Assembly: GCA_025350885.1 (NCBI GenBank) | Contig: JANXXA010000090.1 | Span: 1-5,076, forward strand | Source of the DNA: Phenylobacterium sp. | GTDB taxonomy: Bacteria; Pseudomonadota; Alphaproteobacteria; Caulobacterales; Caulobacteraceae | Direction: 5' to 3' | DNA: 5,076 nt | Part shown: positions 1 to 5,076 of the stretch, piece after piece | Numbering within the stretch: position 1 is the stretch's first letter | Layout: every line of letters starts with the position of its first letter | Program-made: the position numbers and the translations under genes | Notes under the pieces: model-generated | Seen by the model: only the letters and a program-made list of their open reading frames with translations | Told to the model about the DNA's origin: nothing | Database searches by the model: none

Positions 1-1127
1 TCGATGGCCTTGATCGCGGGCTGGGCCAGAACTTCGGCATTCACGTACCACTGGTCGGTCAGATAGGGCTCGACGACGACGCCGGAGCGGTCGCCGTGCG
101 GGACCATGTGGCGGGTCTTTTCCACGGCGCGCAGCAGGCCCAGCGTCTCGAACGCCTCGACCACCTTCTTGCGGGCCGCGAACCGGTCCAGGCCGCGATA
201 TTCGGGCGGGGCGTTGTCATTGATCCGCGCGAAGTCGTCGAGGATGTTGATCATCGGCAGGTTGTGACGTTTGCCGACCAGGAAGTCGTTGAAGTCGTGG
301 GCGGGGGTGATCTTCACCGCGCCGGAGCCCTTTTCGGGGTCGGCGTAGTCGTCGGCGATGATCGGCACGGGGCGGCCGACGATCGGCAGGCGCACGGCGC
401 GGCCGATCATCGCCTGGTAGCGCTGGTCCTTCGGATGCACGGCCACGGCCACATCGCCCAGCATGGTTTCCGGCCGGGTGGTGGCCACGACGATCTCGCC
501 GGAACCGTCCTCCAGCGGATAGGCGAAGTGCCAGTAGTGGCCGTCGACCTCGCGTTGCTCGACCTCAAGGTCGGAGATCGCGGTCTGGAAATGCGGGTCC
601 CAGTTCACCAGCCGCTTGTCGCGATAGATCAGCTTTTGCCGGTAGAGGGTGACGAACACCTTGCGGACCGCCGCCGACAGGCCCTCGTCCAGGGTGAACC
701 GCTCGCGGCTCCAGTCGCAGGAGGCGCCCAGGCGCTTCAGCTGGTTGGTGATGGTCCCGCCGGACTTGGCCTTCCATTCCCAGATCTTCTCGACGAAGGC
801 CTCGCGGCCCAGATCGCGGCGGCTCTGGTTGCCCTCCGCGGCCAGTTGGCGCTCGACCACCATCTGGGTGGCGATGCCGGCGTGGTCGGTCCCGGGCAGC
901 CACAGGGCCGCCTTGCCGCGCATGCGCTCGAAGCGGACCAGCACGTCCTGCAGGGTGTTGTTCAGCGCATGTCCGATGTGCAGCGAGCCGGTGACGTTGG
1001 GCGGCGGGATGACGATGGAGAACGGCTCGGCGGTCGGATCGTCGATGGGCGCGAAGTCCCCCGACGCCTCCCAGGCGGCATAGAGGCGCGGCTCGACGGA
1101 TTTCGGATCGAAGGTCTTTTCAAGCAT
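1..1127 (-). CDS. valS: Valyl-tRNA synthetase, N-terminal part (runs off left edge)
   Basis: This cytoplasmic class I aminoacyl-tRNA synthetase attaches valine to tRNA-Val using ATP and hydrolyses mischarged Thr-tRNA. The window holds 375 codons from the ATG at 1125-1127; bacterial ValRS is usually about 880-950 residues, so the KMSKS loop, anticodon-binding domain and C-terminal coiled coil lie outside. Seen in the sequence: [16 protein letters not shown] at residues 41-56 with an exact HIGH signature (50-53); [10 protein letters not shown] at 79-88; the CP1 editing domain with [11 protein letters not shown] (215-225); and [15 protein letters not shown] (267-281), which carries the Asp expected in the editing pocket. 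The start [12 protein letters not shown] is typical for the family. No clear Shine-Dalgarno sequence precedes it. It lies 173 bp downstream of popZ, with an inverted repeat in the gap. The reading frame is open to the window edge. Identification is secure. Confidence 0.98.
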   Translation of the reverse strand, partial: MLEKTFDPKSVEPRLYAAWEASGDFAPIDDPTAEPFSIVIPPPNVTGSLHIGHALNNTLQDVLVRFERMRGKAALWLPGTDHAGIATQMVVERQLAAEGNQSRRDLGREAFVEKIWEWKAKSGGTITNQLKRLGASCDWSRERFTLDEGLSAAVRKVFVTLYRQKLIYRDKRLVNWDPHFQTAISDLEVEQREVDGHYWHFAYPLEDGSGEIVVATTRPETMLGDVAVAVHPKDQRYQAMIGRAVRLPIVGRPVPIIADDYADPEKGSGAVKITPAHDFNDFLVGKRHNLPMINILDDFARINDNAPPEYRGLDRFAARKKVVEAFETLGLLRAVEKTRHMVPHGDRSGVVVEPYLTDQWYVNAEVLAQPAIKAI

Positions 1128-1159
1128 CAGAAGCGATCTGCGTGAGGGTGCATAGTCAC

Positions 1160-1288
1160 CCGCTCATCCCCGCGAACGCGGGGACCCAGGCTTTTTTGCG
1201 TTTCAGCAGAAAAGCTGGCGACCCCATAGCGGCGAGAGGCTCAGCAACACAAGAACACCTGGGTCCCCGCGTTCGCGGGGATGAGCGG
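1160..1288. repeat. REPIN-like perfect inverted repeat (two 31-bp arms, 67-bp spacer)
   Basis: The arms at 1160-1190 and 1258-1288 are exact reverse complements over 31 bp. Each arm contains its own palindrome: CCCCGCGAACGCGGGG at 1168-1183 and CCCCGCGTTCGCGGGG at 1265-1280. The pair fills most of the popZ-valS gap, beginning 12 bp past the popZ stop codon. Two inverted REP-like units around a spacer is the organisation called REPIN or BIME in other bacteria. Very similar 'TCATCCC...GAACGC...GGGACCCAGG' repeats are, to my knowledge, scattered through many alphaproteobacterial genomes. In a popZ-valS read-through transcript the arms could pair into a long stem. On the plus strand the stem is followed by AATTTTTT (1289-1296), which resembles an intrinsic terminator for rightward transcription. 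The minus strand has no matching U-tract, so I do not call a popZ terminator. Confidence 0.85.
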
Positions 1289-1300
1289 AATTTTTTCGGC

Positions 1301-1858
1301 TTAGCGTACGCGGCCGCGGGCGATGCGGTCGACTTCGGCCTCGACGGTCTGCTGGACGATGCCGGTCAGATGCTCGTCGAGCCACTGCTGCAGCAGCGGG
1401 CGCAGGAGTTCGCGGACCACGTCTTCCAGCGTGCGCTCGCCCTTGGGCATGGTCACCGCCGCCGACAGCGCGCCGAACGAAGAGGCCGCGGCCGAGGCGA
1501 TGTGGTCGCTGACCAGACGTTCGACCGTCGGCGCCTGCGCCGGCTCGGCGGTGAAGACGTCGAGATCACCGTGGGTTTCCACCTTCTCGGTCAATTCCAG
1601 CGCCTCCTCTTCGACCGGCAGCGGCGCCACGAAGGGCGCGGCGGCCGCAATATGTTCAGGCTCAATCGCCGCCGGTTCGGGCTCCGGCTCGACATGCAGC
1701 TGCGGCTCGGGTTCCGGGTCGGCTTGCGCGACCGCGGGCGCCTCGGCCGGCGCGGCGTCCGCCTCGGCCTCCGCAGGCGCGTCGTCCTCTGAAATGATGC
1801 GCCGGATGGAGGCGAGAATCTCCTCCATCGTCGGTTCCTGGGAAGTCTGTTCGGACAT
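1301..1858 (-). CDS. popZ: Polar organizing protein PopZ (DUF2497 family)
   Basis: PopZ self-assembles into a matrix at the cell pole, anchors the ParB-parS centromere and recruits cell-cycle regulators (family knowledge from Caulobacter). The protein is 185 aa, close to the roughly 177 aa of C. crescentus PopZ. Residues 6-26 (SQEPTMEEILASIRRIISEDD) are the conserved N-terminal client-binding helix. Residues 27 to about 110 form a Pro/Glu/Ala-rich disordered linker with two EPEPEP-type runs and the short conserved blocks EEALELT (84-90) and GDLDVF (97-102). Residues about 118-183 are the C-terminal oligomerisation helices, including ERTLEDVVRELLRPLLQQWL (141-160). I chose the ATG at 1856-1858 because the conserved N-terminus begins with MSEQTSQEPTMEEI; an ATG 14 codons upstream adds only unconserved residues. 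The upstream ribosome site is weak (GGGAC). The gene lies between tolC and valS, in agreement with its Caulobacter context. A GAATC (CcrM-type) site sits at 1879-1883 in its leader. Confidence 0.96.
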   Translation of the reverse strand: MSEQTSQEPTMEEILASIRRIISEDDAPAEAEADAAPAEAPAVAQADPEPEPQLHVEPEPEPAAIEPEHIAAAAPFVAPLPVEEEALELTEKVETHGDLDVFTAEPAQAPTVERLVSDHIASAAASSFGALSAAVTMPKGERTLEDVVRELLRPLLQQWLDEHLTGIVQQTVEAEVDRIARGRVR

Positions 1859-1951
1859 GGGTCCCGCCGCCGAGCAATGAATCGATAGGTGCGTCGCCAA
1901 ACAGCCTAGACCATTTTCAGCCGATGGGGAGGCCGCTTCGCAAAGGTTGTG

Positions 1952-1964
1952 CGCCGGATCGGCG
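1952..1964 (-). other. Short hairpin directly after the tolC stop codon
   Basis: On the minus strand CGCCG-ATC-CGGCG forms a perfect 5-bp stem with a 3-nt loop, directly abutting the TAA of tolC (1965-1967). No U-tract follows (the next bases are CACAACCTTTGCG), so it is at best a weak or Rho-assisted 3' end and may be chance in such GC-rich DNA. Confidence 0.25.
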
Positions 1965-3548
1965 TTAACGCCTGGGTGGAGCCGCCGTCACCGTCGGCGG
2001 GGGCTGCAGGCCGGGCCCGATCGCAGCCTCTCCGGGCCTGTCCGTCGGCCGCGGGATCGGCGGCGCCGCCAGGGCGCGATCAATGACCGAGATCGGCTCC
2101 TCCCACGGCGTCCAGCCCCAGCTCAGCCGCAGCCGGCGGAAGTTGGATTTCGAATCGTACTGGGCCAGCGCCGGGACCAGATTGCGAGCTTCCAGCCGGC
2201 CCATGGCCGCCAGCACCGTGGCGGCGGAGAGATATTCGTCGTGCCGCGCGGCGGAGGCCGACAGCTCGTTGTTGCGCAGTTCCTGCTCGGCGTTCAGCAC
2301 GTCGAGCGTGGTGCGCAGGCCGACCTGCTGTTCCTGGCGGGTGCCCTCGGCGGCGATCTGGGCGGCGCGCACCGCCTCGCTGGTGGACTCGATGTTGGCG
2401 CGCGAGGCGACCAGCTGGTTCCACGCCTGGGTCACCGTCTGCAGCACCGCGCGGTGCTGGGCCTCGATGGTGATGCGGTCGACGTTGTTGCGCTCCACCG
2501 ACTGGCGGATCCGCGAGGTGACCAGGCCGCCGCTGAACAGCGGCACGGTCAGCACCGCCGCGCCCTGGACGTTGCGCGACCACCGGCCGCTGTCGAACGG
2601 CTCGACGGCGCCGGAATAGCCCAGCGAGGCGCGGACCGAGAGTGTCGGCATCCGTTCGGCCCGCGCACCAGCCACGCGCGCGCGGCTGGCCTGTTCGGCG
2701 AACTGCTGGGCGCGCAGGGCGGGGTTGTATTTCTCGGCGACCGCGAAGGCGTCATCGGGGTTGCCGGGCAGCAGGAAGGCCAGGGATGGGACCGGCTCGA
2801 GCTCGCCGGGATTCTGCCCGACCACGGCGGCATAGCCGGCGCGGCTGATCGCCAGCTGGGCCTGGGCGCTGGACAACAGCGCCTGGGCGGCGGCGAGCCT
2901 CGCCTGCGACTGGGCGACGTCGGTGCGGGTGATCTCGCCGACGTCGAAGCGGGCCTTGGACTCCTCCAGCTGCCGGCGCAGGACGGTGACGTTCTCCTGG
3001 CGGATGCGCACGCCTTCCTGGTCGCGGCGCACATCAACGAAGGCTTGGACGACGGTCTGCAGGACCTGCGCCTCGACCCGGCGCAGGGTCTCGCGGCCCT
3101 GCATGATATCGGCCTCGGTCGCCGACACCGCCGCGGCGGTGCGCCCGCCGGTCCAGATCGGCTGGGAGAAATTCAGCCCCGCGCTGCCCGAATTGCTGCG
3201 GCGGATGCCGGACCCCCTGGCCGGGGCCAGTGTGTCGGGAATGCCGTCGCCGTTAGTGTCGATCGCCGTGCCGCGCGCCGCCGCCGGGGTGCGGGTTTCC
3301 AGGAAGGTTTCGGACCCCGAAAGGCTGACCTGCGGCCGCCAGCCGGAGCGGGCCTGCACATAGGTCTCGTCCAGCGCGCGCTGGCTCGCCCGCTGCGCCT
3401 GCAGCGTGGGGTTGGTCTCGTAGGCCAGCGCGATGGCGTCGGCCAGGGTCTCGGCGCGGGCCGGCGCGGCGATGGCGCCTGCGAGACCCCCGGCGAGACC
3501 TGTAGTAAAGATCGCGGCCAGCAAACGTCCGCGAAAGCTCTTCGACAT
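1965..3548 (-). CDS. tolC: TolC-family outer-membrane efflux/type I secretion protein (RsaFb-like)
   Basis: This is the outer-membrane duct of tripartite export systems, a trimeric beta-barrel plus periplasmic alpha-helical tunnel. It works with RND or ABC pumps, or in type I secretion. The protein is 527 aa. Residues 1-32 are a signal peptide with a basic start (MSKSFRGR), a hydrophobic core and an APARA cleavage site before ETLADAI. Two outer-membrane efflux protein repeats follow, with hallmark turns FDVGEITRTDVAQSQARL (201-218) and QQVGLRTTLDVLNAEQEL (407-424) and barrel strands such as SAGLNFSQPIWTGG (122-135) and AVLTVPLFSGG (331-341). The Pro-rich C-terminal tail from about 492 is probably disordered. 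The first predicted extracellular loop contains a calcium-loop-like DTNGDGIPD (97-105). I chose the start at 3546-3548 because it gives a proper signal peptide and has GAGGA just upstream. The Caulobacter gene beside popZ is rsaFb, a S-layer secretion TolC. The actual pump partner is not in the window. Confidence 0.95.
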   Translation of the reverse strand: MSKSFRGRLLAAIFTTGLAGGLAGAIAAPARAETLADAIALAYETNPTLQAQRASQRALDETYVQARSGWRPQVSLSGSETFLETRTPAAARGTAIDTNGDGIPDTLAPARGSGIRRSNSGSAGLNFSQPIWTGGRTAAAVSATEADIMQGRETLRRVEAQVLQTVVQAFVDVRRDQEGVRIRQENVTVLRRQLEESKARFDVGEITRTDVAQSQARLAAAQALLSSAQAQLAISRAGYAAVVGQNPGELEPVPSLAFLLPGNPDDAFAVAEKYNPALRAQQFAEQASRARVAGARAERMPTLSVRASLGYSGAVEPFDSGRWSRNVQGAAVLTVPLFSGGLVTSRIRQSVERNNVDRITIEAQHRAVLQTVTQAWNQLVASRANIESTSEAVRAAQIAAEGTRQEQQVGLRTTLDVLNAEQELRNNELSASAARHDEYLSAATVLAAMGRLEARNLVPALAQYDSKSNFRRLRLSWGWTPWEEPISVIDRALAAPPIPRPTDRPGEAAIGPGLQPPPTVTAAPPRR

Positions 3549-3554
3549 TCCATA

Positions 3555-3559
3555 TCCTC
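3555..3559 (-). promoter_or_regulatory. Shine-Dalgarno site of tolC
   Basis: GAGGA on the minus strand lies 6 bases before the ATG at 3546-3548. It decides the start of tolC against the longer frame beginning at 3623, which would put 25 unconserved, Arg-rich residues ahead of a complete signal peptide. Confidence 0.7.
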
Positions 3560-3638
3560 GATTGAGGCGAGAGAGGCGGGTTCGGTATGACGACCTGTGG
3601 CCCGAACACCTAGCCCACGTCACCTTAAGCTTTTTTCA

Positions 3639-3660
3639 CCCCGGCGTTTCCCCGGTGTTT
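3639..3660. repeat. 11-bp tandem duplication upstream of tolC
   Basis: CCCCGGCGTTT is followed directly by CCCCGGTGTTT, two 11-bp units with one mismatch. They sit 8-29 bp beyond the stop codon of the methyltransferase-like gene and about 90 bp before the tolC start. Next to it is a T6 run on the plus strand (3631-3636). The period of 11 is near one helical turn, so an operator is conceivable, but slippage in non-coding DNA explains it equally well. Confidence 0.4.
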
Positions 3661-3667
3661 CAGACCA

Positions 3668-4243
3668 CTACTCCAAGGCGAAACCATGTTGCGCCGCAAA
3701 CCCCGCCAGCACCGGCGGCGTGGCGTCGAATATGTCGCGACGGCCCACCCCGTCCTCGGCGCGCAGATAAACGCAGGCCTTGCCCACCGGCCCGTCCCGC
3801 TCGACCACCGCCAGCCGGCCACGCAGCGCCAGCGCGGCCAGCCAGGCCGGTGGCGCGCGCCCCACCGCGCCCTCGCAGACCACGACATCGTAGGTCGCAC
3901 CGACGGCAGGGCCGGTCAGGTCATCGTCGTCCAGCCGGGTCACGGCCAGGCCCATGTGGGTCATCACGGCCGCCGCATAGGGCGCGGCGATCGCCAGCGC
4001 GCGCTCGCCAGGCATCGGGCGCACCGCCTGCAACAGCTTGGCCACGTCGCGCGGTTTCATCAGCGCCCGGCCAGGCGCATAGGCGACCTCGATGTCGGCA
4101 TAGGCCAGATAGGCTTTCGCCGCGGGCAGAAAATCCTCGCGGGCCAGCGCGCGCATGGCGTCGTGAATGCGCGCGTCGGTGACATCGGCGGGCCGCACCT
4201 GGCTTTCCACCATGTTCAGCCGGGCAGCGGCGAAATCGGCCAT
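3668..4243 (-). CDS. Protein-L-isoaspartate O-methyltransferase family protein, divergent (pcm-like)
   Basis: The protein is 191 aa. The N-terminal MADFAAARLNMVESQVRPAD and DARIHDAMRALAREDFLP (23-40) match the start of alphaproteobacterial PCMT-family proteins usually annotated as repair enzymes that methylate L-isoaspartyl residues with SAM. DVVVCEGAV (119-127) and RGRLAVVERDGPVGKA (141-156) match the later strands of the Rossmann-like fold. Key sites are eroded. The SAM-binding motif I slot reads RALAIAAPYAAA (81-92), without the acidic residue and the G-x-G-x-G pattern. The TISQP-type catalytic segment is replaced by RALMKPRDVAKLL (59-71). The stretch between strand 2 (VTRLDDDD, 101-108) and strand 3 is very short, and the total length is about 20-30 residues below the usual size. 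PCMT activity is therefore doubtful and the true function is unknown. The start at 4241-4243 has AAGGA 7 bases upstream. It is transcribed toward tolC, 119 bp away. Confidence 0.85.
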   Translation of the reverse strand: MADFAAARLNMVESQVRPADVTDARIHDAMRALAREDFLPAAKAYLAYADIEVAYAPGRALMKPRDVAKLLQAVRPMPGERALAIAAPYAAAVMTHMGLAVTRLDDDDLTGPAVGATYDVVVCEGAVGRAPPAWLAALALRGRLAVVERDGPVGKACVYLRAEDGVGRRDIFDATPPVLAGFAAQHGFALE

Positions 4244-4250
4244 GCGGAGG

Positions 4251-4255
4251 TCCTT
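4251..4255 (-). promoter_or_regulatory. Shine-Dalgarno site of the pcm-like gene
   Basis: AAGGA on the minus strand is 7 bases before the ATG at 4241-4243. It supports this start, which also gives the conserved MADFAAARLNMVESQ N-terminus. Confidence 0.65.
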
Positions 4256-4291
4256 GGGCGCACAGGCGGCGCGCGGGAATCGTCTTGCGGC

Positions 4292-4320
4292 TTATAGGTC
4301 GCACGCCGAGGCCAAGGCAA
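4292..4320 (-). promoter_or_regulatory. Candidate sigma-70-type promoter of the pcm-like gene
   Basis: On the minus strand a -35-like TTGCCT (4315-4320) is separated by 17 bp from CTATAA (4292-4297); TATAAG with an 18-bp spacer is an alternative. Transcription would begin near 4285, giving a leader of about 40 nt that contains the AAGGA ribosome site. Position and spacing fit; the call rests only on consensus matching. Confidence 0.45.
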
Positions 4321-4340
4321 TCGCGGCCGTGGCTCGCGTG

Positions 4341-4369
4341 TTGCCCGGGGCGCGGCCTTCTGATAGCAC
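4341..4369 (+). promoter_or_regulatory. Candidate promoter of tRNA-Cys
   Basis: TTGCCC (4341-4346), a 17-bp spacer and TAGCAC (4364-4369) preceded by TG (an extended -10) end 14 bp before the mature tRNA 5' end at 4384. The -10 match is weak, but location and spacing are right for a tRNA promoter. It is back-to-back with the promoter of the pcm-like gene. Confidence 0.4.
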
Positions 4370-4383
4370 CGCGCGCTCTAGAC

Positions 4384-4457
4384 GGCCTGATGGCGGAGTG
4401 GTTACGCGCCGGACTGCAAATCCGTTTACCCGGGTTCGATTCCCGGTCAGGCCTCCA
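4384..4457 (+). tRNA. tRNA-Cys (anticodon GCA), CCA encoded
   Basis: A full cloverleaf can be folded by eye. The 7-bp acceptor stem is GGCCTGA (4384-4390) with TCAGGCC (4447-4453). The D arm contains AGTGGTTA. The anticodon loop is CTGCAAA with anticodon GCA, closed by CGGA/TCCG; the outermost pair of that stem is a C-U mismatch where a G-U is common. The T arm is CCGGG-TTCGATT-CCCGG. The discriminator U (4454) and an encoded CCA (4455-4457) follow. A U discriminator and GCA anticodon are the identity elements for cysteinyl-tRNA synthetase. It is the only plus-strand gene in the window. No convincing intrinsic terminator follows it. Confidence 0.96.
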
Positions 4458-4597
4458 ACCTTTCCCCCGATCCCGATCTCAGCCAGGAACTCTCGCCCGC
4501 CGTGGACCGGCTTCGGTTTGTGGATGTCCATGCCCGCACGGCCCCCAGCCGATCAACCTTGACCGTAACTTAAACGGCCGTTCGCGTACGGGTGCAG

Positions 4598-5076
4598 CTA
4601 TTCCACGCTGGACGGCGCAGGGGACTCCGGATCGGGTCCAGCCGGCGGTTCCAGCAAAAGCCGGCGTACGACCTCGGAGGGCTGCCCCAGCACAAAGAAG
4701 GAAAGGATGGTCGCTAGCCCCGCATAGCCCCACCAGGGTGAGACCCACGACAGGCCACTGCACATGAGCCGCAGGAGCGCTAGCACCGCGTAGGCGCTGT
4801 GCCGGCGGACAAAGTAGCTTCGTACGGCTGGAATTTCCTCGTGGACGCCCTTCAAGAGGACCCGGGCCGCGACCAAGCTCGCGGTGTACAGCCCGTAGCA
4901 GCCAGCCAAGAAACTGGGCCCGAGCGGATCCAAGGGATGCTCGGCGGCAAGCTTGGCCGCAAACGGTAAGAGGGTCAGCCAGAATAGCGCCAGTAGATTG
5001 CAGAGCAGGCCCGGCGTGCGAACCTCGTCGACCATCGCTATGGTATTGTGGTGAACCGTCCAGAGGAGGCCCACGA
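4598..5076 (-). CDS. TMEM175/DUF1211-like membrane protein, 3' part (5' end beyond right edge)
   Basis: This is a partial frame of 158 whole codons ending in TAG at 4598-4600. The visible start, LLWTVHHNTIAMVDEV, matches the W-x-x-HH segment that ends the third membrane helix of TMEM175/DUF1211 proteins. NLLALFWLTLLPFAA (26-40) then matches their conserved fourth helix. Later hydrophobic segments lie at about 53-74, 94-110 and 114-130, followed by a Pro-rich acidic tail. Bacterial members assemble as potassium-permeable channels (family knowledge). The N-terminal helix with the family's FSD signature should lie to the right of the window, so the ATG at 5072-5074 is probably an internal Met rather than the start. 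Codon use is unlike the other genes here: TTA, ATA, several CTA and TTG, and GTA/CGA, with about 65% GC. Identification rests on half the protein, hence moderate confidence. Confidence 0.75.
   Translation of the reverse strand, partial: VGLLWTVHHNTIAMVDEVRTPGLLCNLLALFWLTLLPFAAKLAAEHPLDPLGPSFLAGCYGLYTASLVAARVLLKGVHEEIPAVRSYFVRRHSAYAVLALLRLMCSGLSWVSPWWGYAGLATILSFFVLGQPSEVVRRLLLEPPAGPDPESPAPSSVE

Noticed and set aside
96..1145. 349-codon open frame on the plus strand opposite valS
   Set aside because: This is an antisense shadow of valS, whose HIGH and editing motifs are clear on the minus strand. Its product shows no family resemblance.
1191..1257. Possible valS promoter inside the repeat spacer (TTGTGT, 17-18 bp, CTATGG)
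   Set aside because: Matches are weak in both boxes and the transcript would begin within the inverted repeat. The evidence is not sufficient to annotate it.
1859..1900. In-frame ATG giving PopZ 14 extra N-terminal residues
   Set aside because: The extra residues (MATHLSIHCSAAGP) are unlike the family, whose N-terminus begins at MS-x-Q...EPTMEEIL. The shorter start is preferred.
1895..1945. Possible popZ promoter (TTGCGA with a downstream CTGAAA or TAGGCT)
   Set aside because: No -10 element of acceptable quality lies at the right spacing, and I found no TTAA-N7-TTAA CtrA site. The true popZ promoter cannot be placed by eye.
1947..3590. 547-codon open frame on the plus strand opposite tolC
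   Set aside because: The frame is opposite a convincing TolC with signal peptide and both family repeats. Its translation is low-complexity Arg/Gly/Ala/His-rich with no recognisable domain, as expected for an antisense frame in high-GC DNA.
3549..3623. Longer TolC start at 3623
   Set aside because: It would place 25 Arg-rich residues in front of a complete signal peptide and ignore the GAGGA site before the ATG at 3546-3548.
3607..3660. Possible intrinsic terminator between the pcm-like gene and tolC
   Set aside because: The GC-rich stretch is a direct tandem repeat, not an inverted repeat, and the T6 run is on the plus strand, the wrong direction for these genes.
4292..4531. 79-codon minus-strand frame across the tRNA (GNRTRVNGFAVRR... 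peptide)
   Set aside because: This kind of peptide is the reverse translation of a tRNA gene and is a common misannotation.
4573..4582. AACGGCCGTT 10-bp palindrome after the TMEM175-like gene
   Set aside because: It is a perfect but very short palindrome, with no U-tract and no loop for a terminator hairpin. Such sites are frequent by chance in GC-rich DNA.

Overview
The window is a high-GC (about 70%) stretch of an alphaproteobacterial chromosome. The best clue to its origin is a full-length PopZ, the polar organizing protein, lying between a TolC-type outer-membrane gene and valS. From general knowledge this is the Caulobacter crescentus arrangement (rsaFb/tolC next to popZ). I infer Caulobacterales (Caulobacter, Brevundimonas or Phenylobacterium type); the genus cannot be fixed from the sequence alone.

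Layout, left to right. Positions 1-1127 carry the first ~375 codons of valyl-tRNA synthetase (valS) on the minus strand; its C-terminal part runs off the left edge. Positions 1128-1300 are non-coding and hold a perfect 31-bp inverted repeat, each arm of which contains its own short palindrome (a REP/REPIN-like element). popZ is at 1301-1858, tolC/rsaFb-like at 1965-3548, and a methyltransferase-fold gene of the protein-L-isoaspartate O-methyltransferase family, with degenerate motifs, at 3668-4243; all are minus strand. Divergent promoters appear to lie in 4244-4383, driving the methyltransferase-like gene leftward and a tRNA-Cys(GCA) rightward (4384-4457). Positions 4458-4597 hold no gene or clear terminator that I can see, only a 10-bp palindrome. 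From 4598 to the right edge is the 3' part of a TMEM175/DUF1211-type membrane protein gene on the minus strand. It has lower GC and a different codon choice from its neighbours.

Transcription of the left block runs methyltransferase-like -> tolC -> popZ -> valS. Gaps of 106 to 173 bp suggest separate or only loosely coupled units rather than a tight operon. The genes do not form one pathway. valS charges tRNA-Val, PopZ organises the cell pole and anchors chromosome origins, TolC is an outer-membrane export duct, and the tRNA decodes Cys codons. The conserved neighbourhood is the main link between them.

I found no phage, transposase, CRISPR, defence or biosynthetic system. The points worth a second look are the REPIN-like element between popZ and valS, a calcium-binding-type loop in the predicted extracellular part of TolC, the eroded cofactor and catalytic motifs of the methyltransferase-like protein, an internal duplication in the PopZ linker, and the compositionally distinct membrane-protein gene beside the tRNA.
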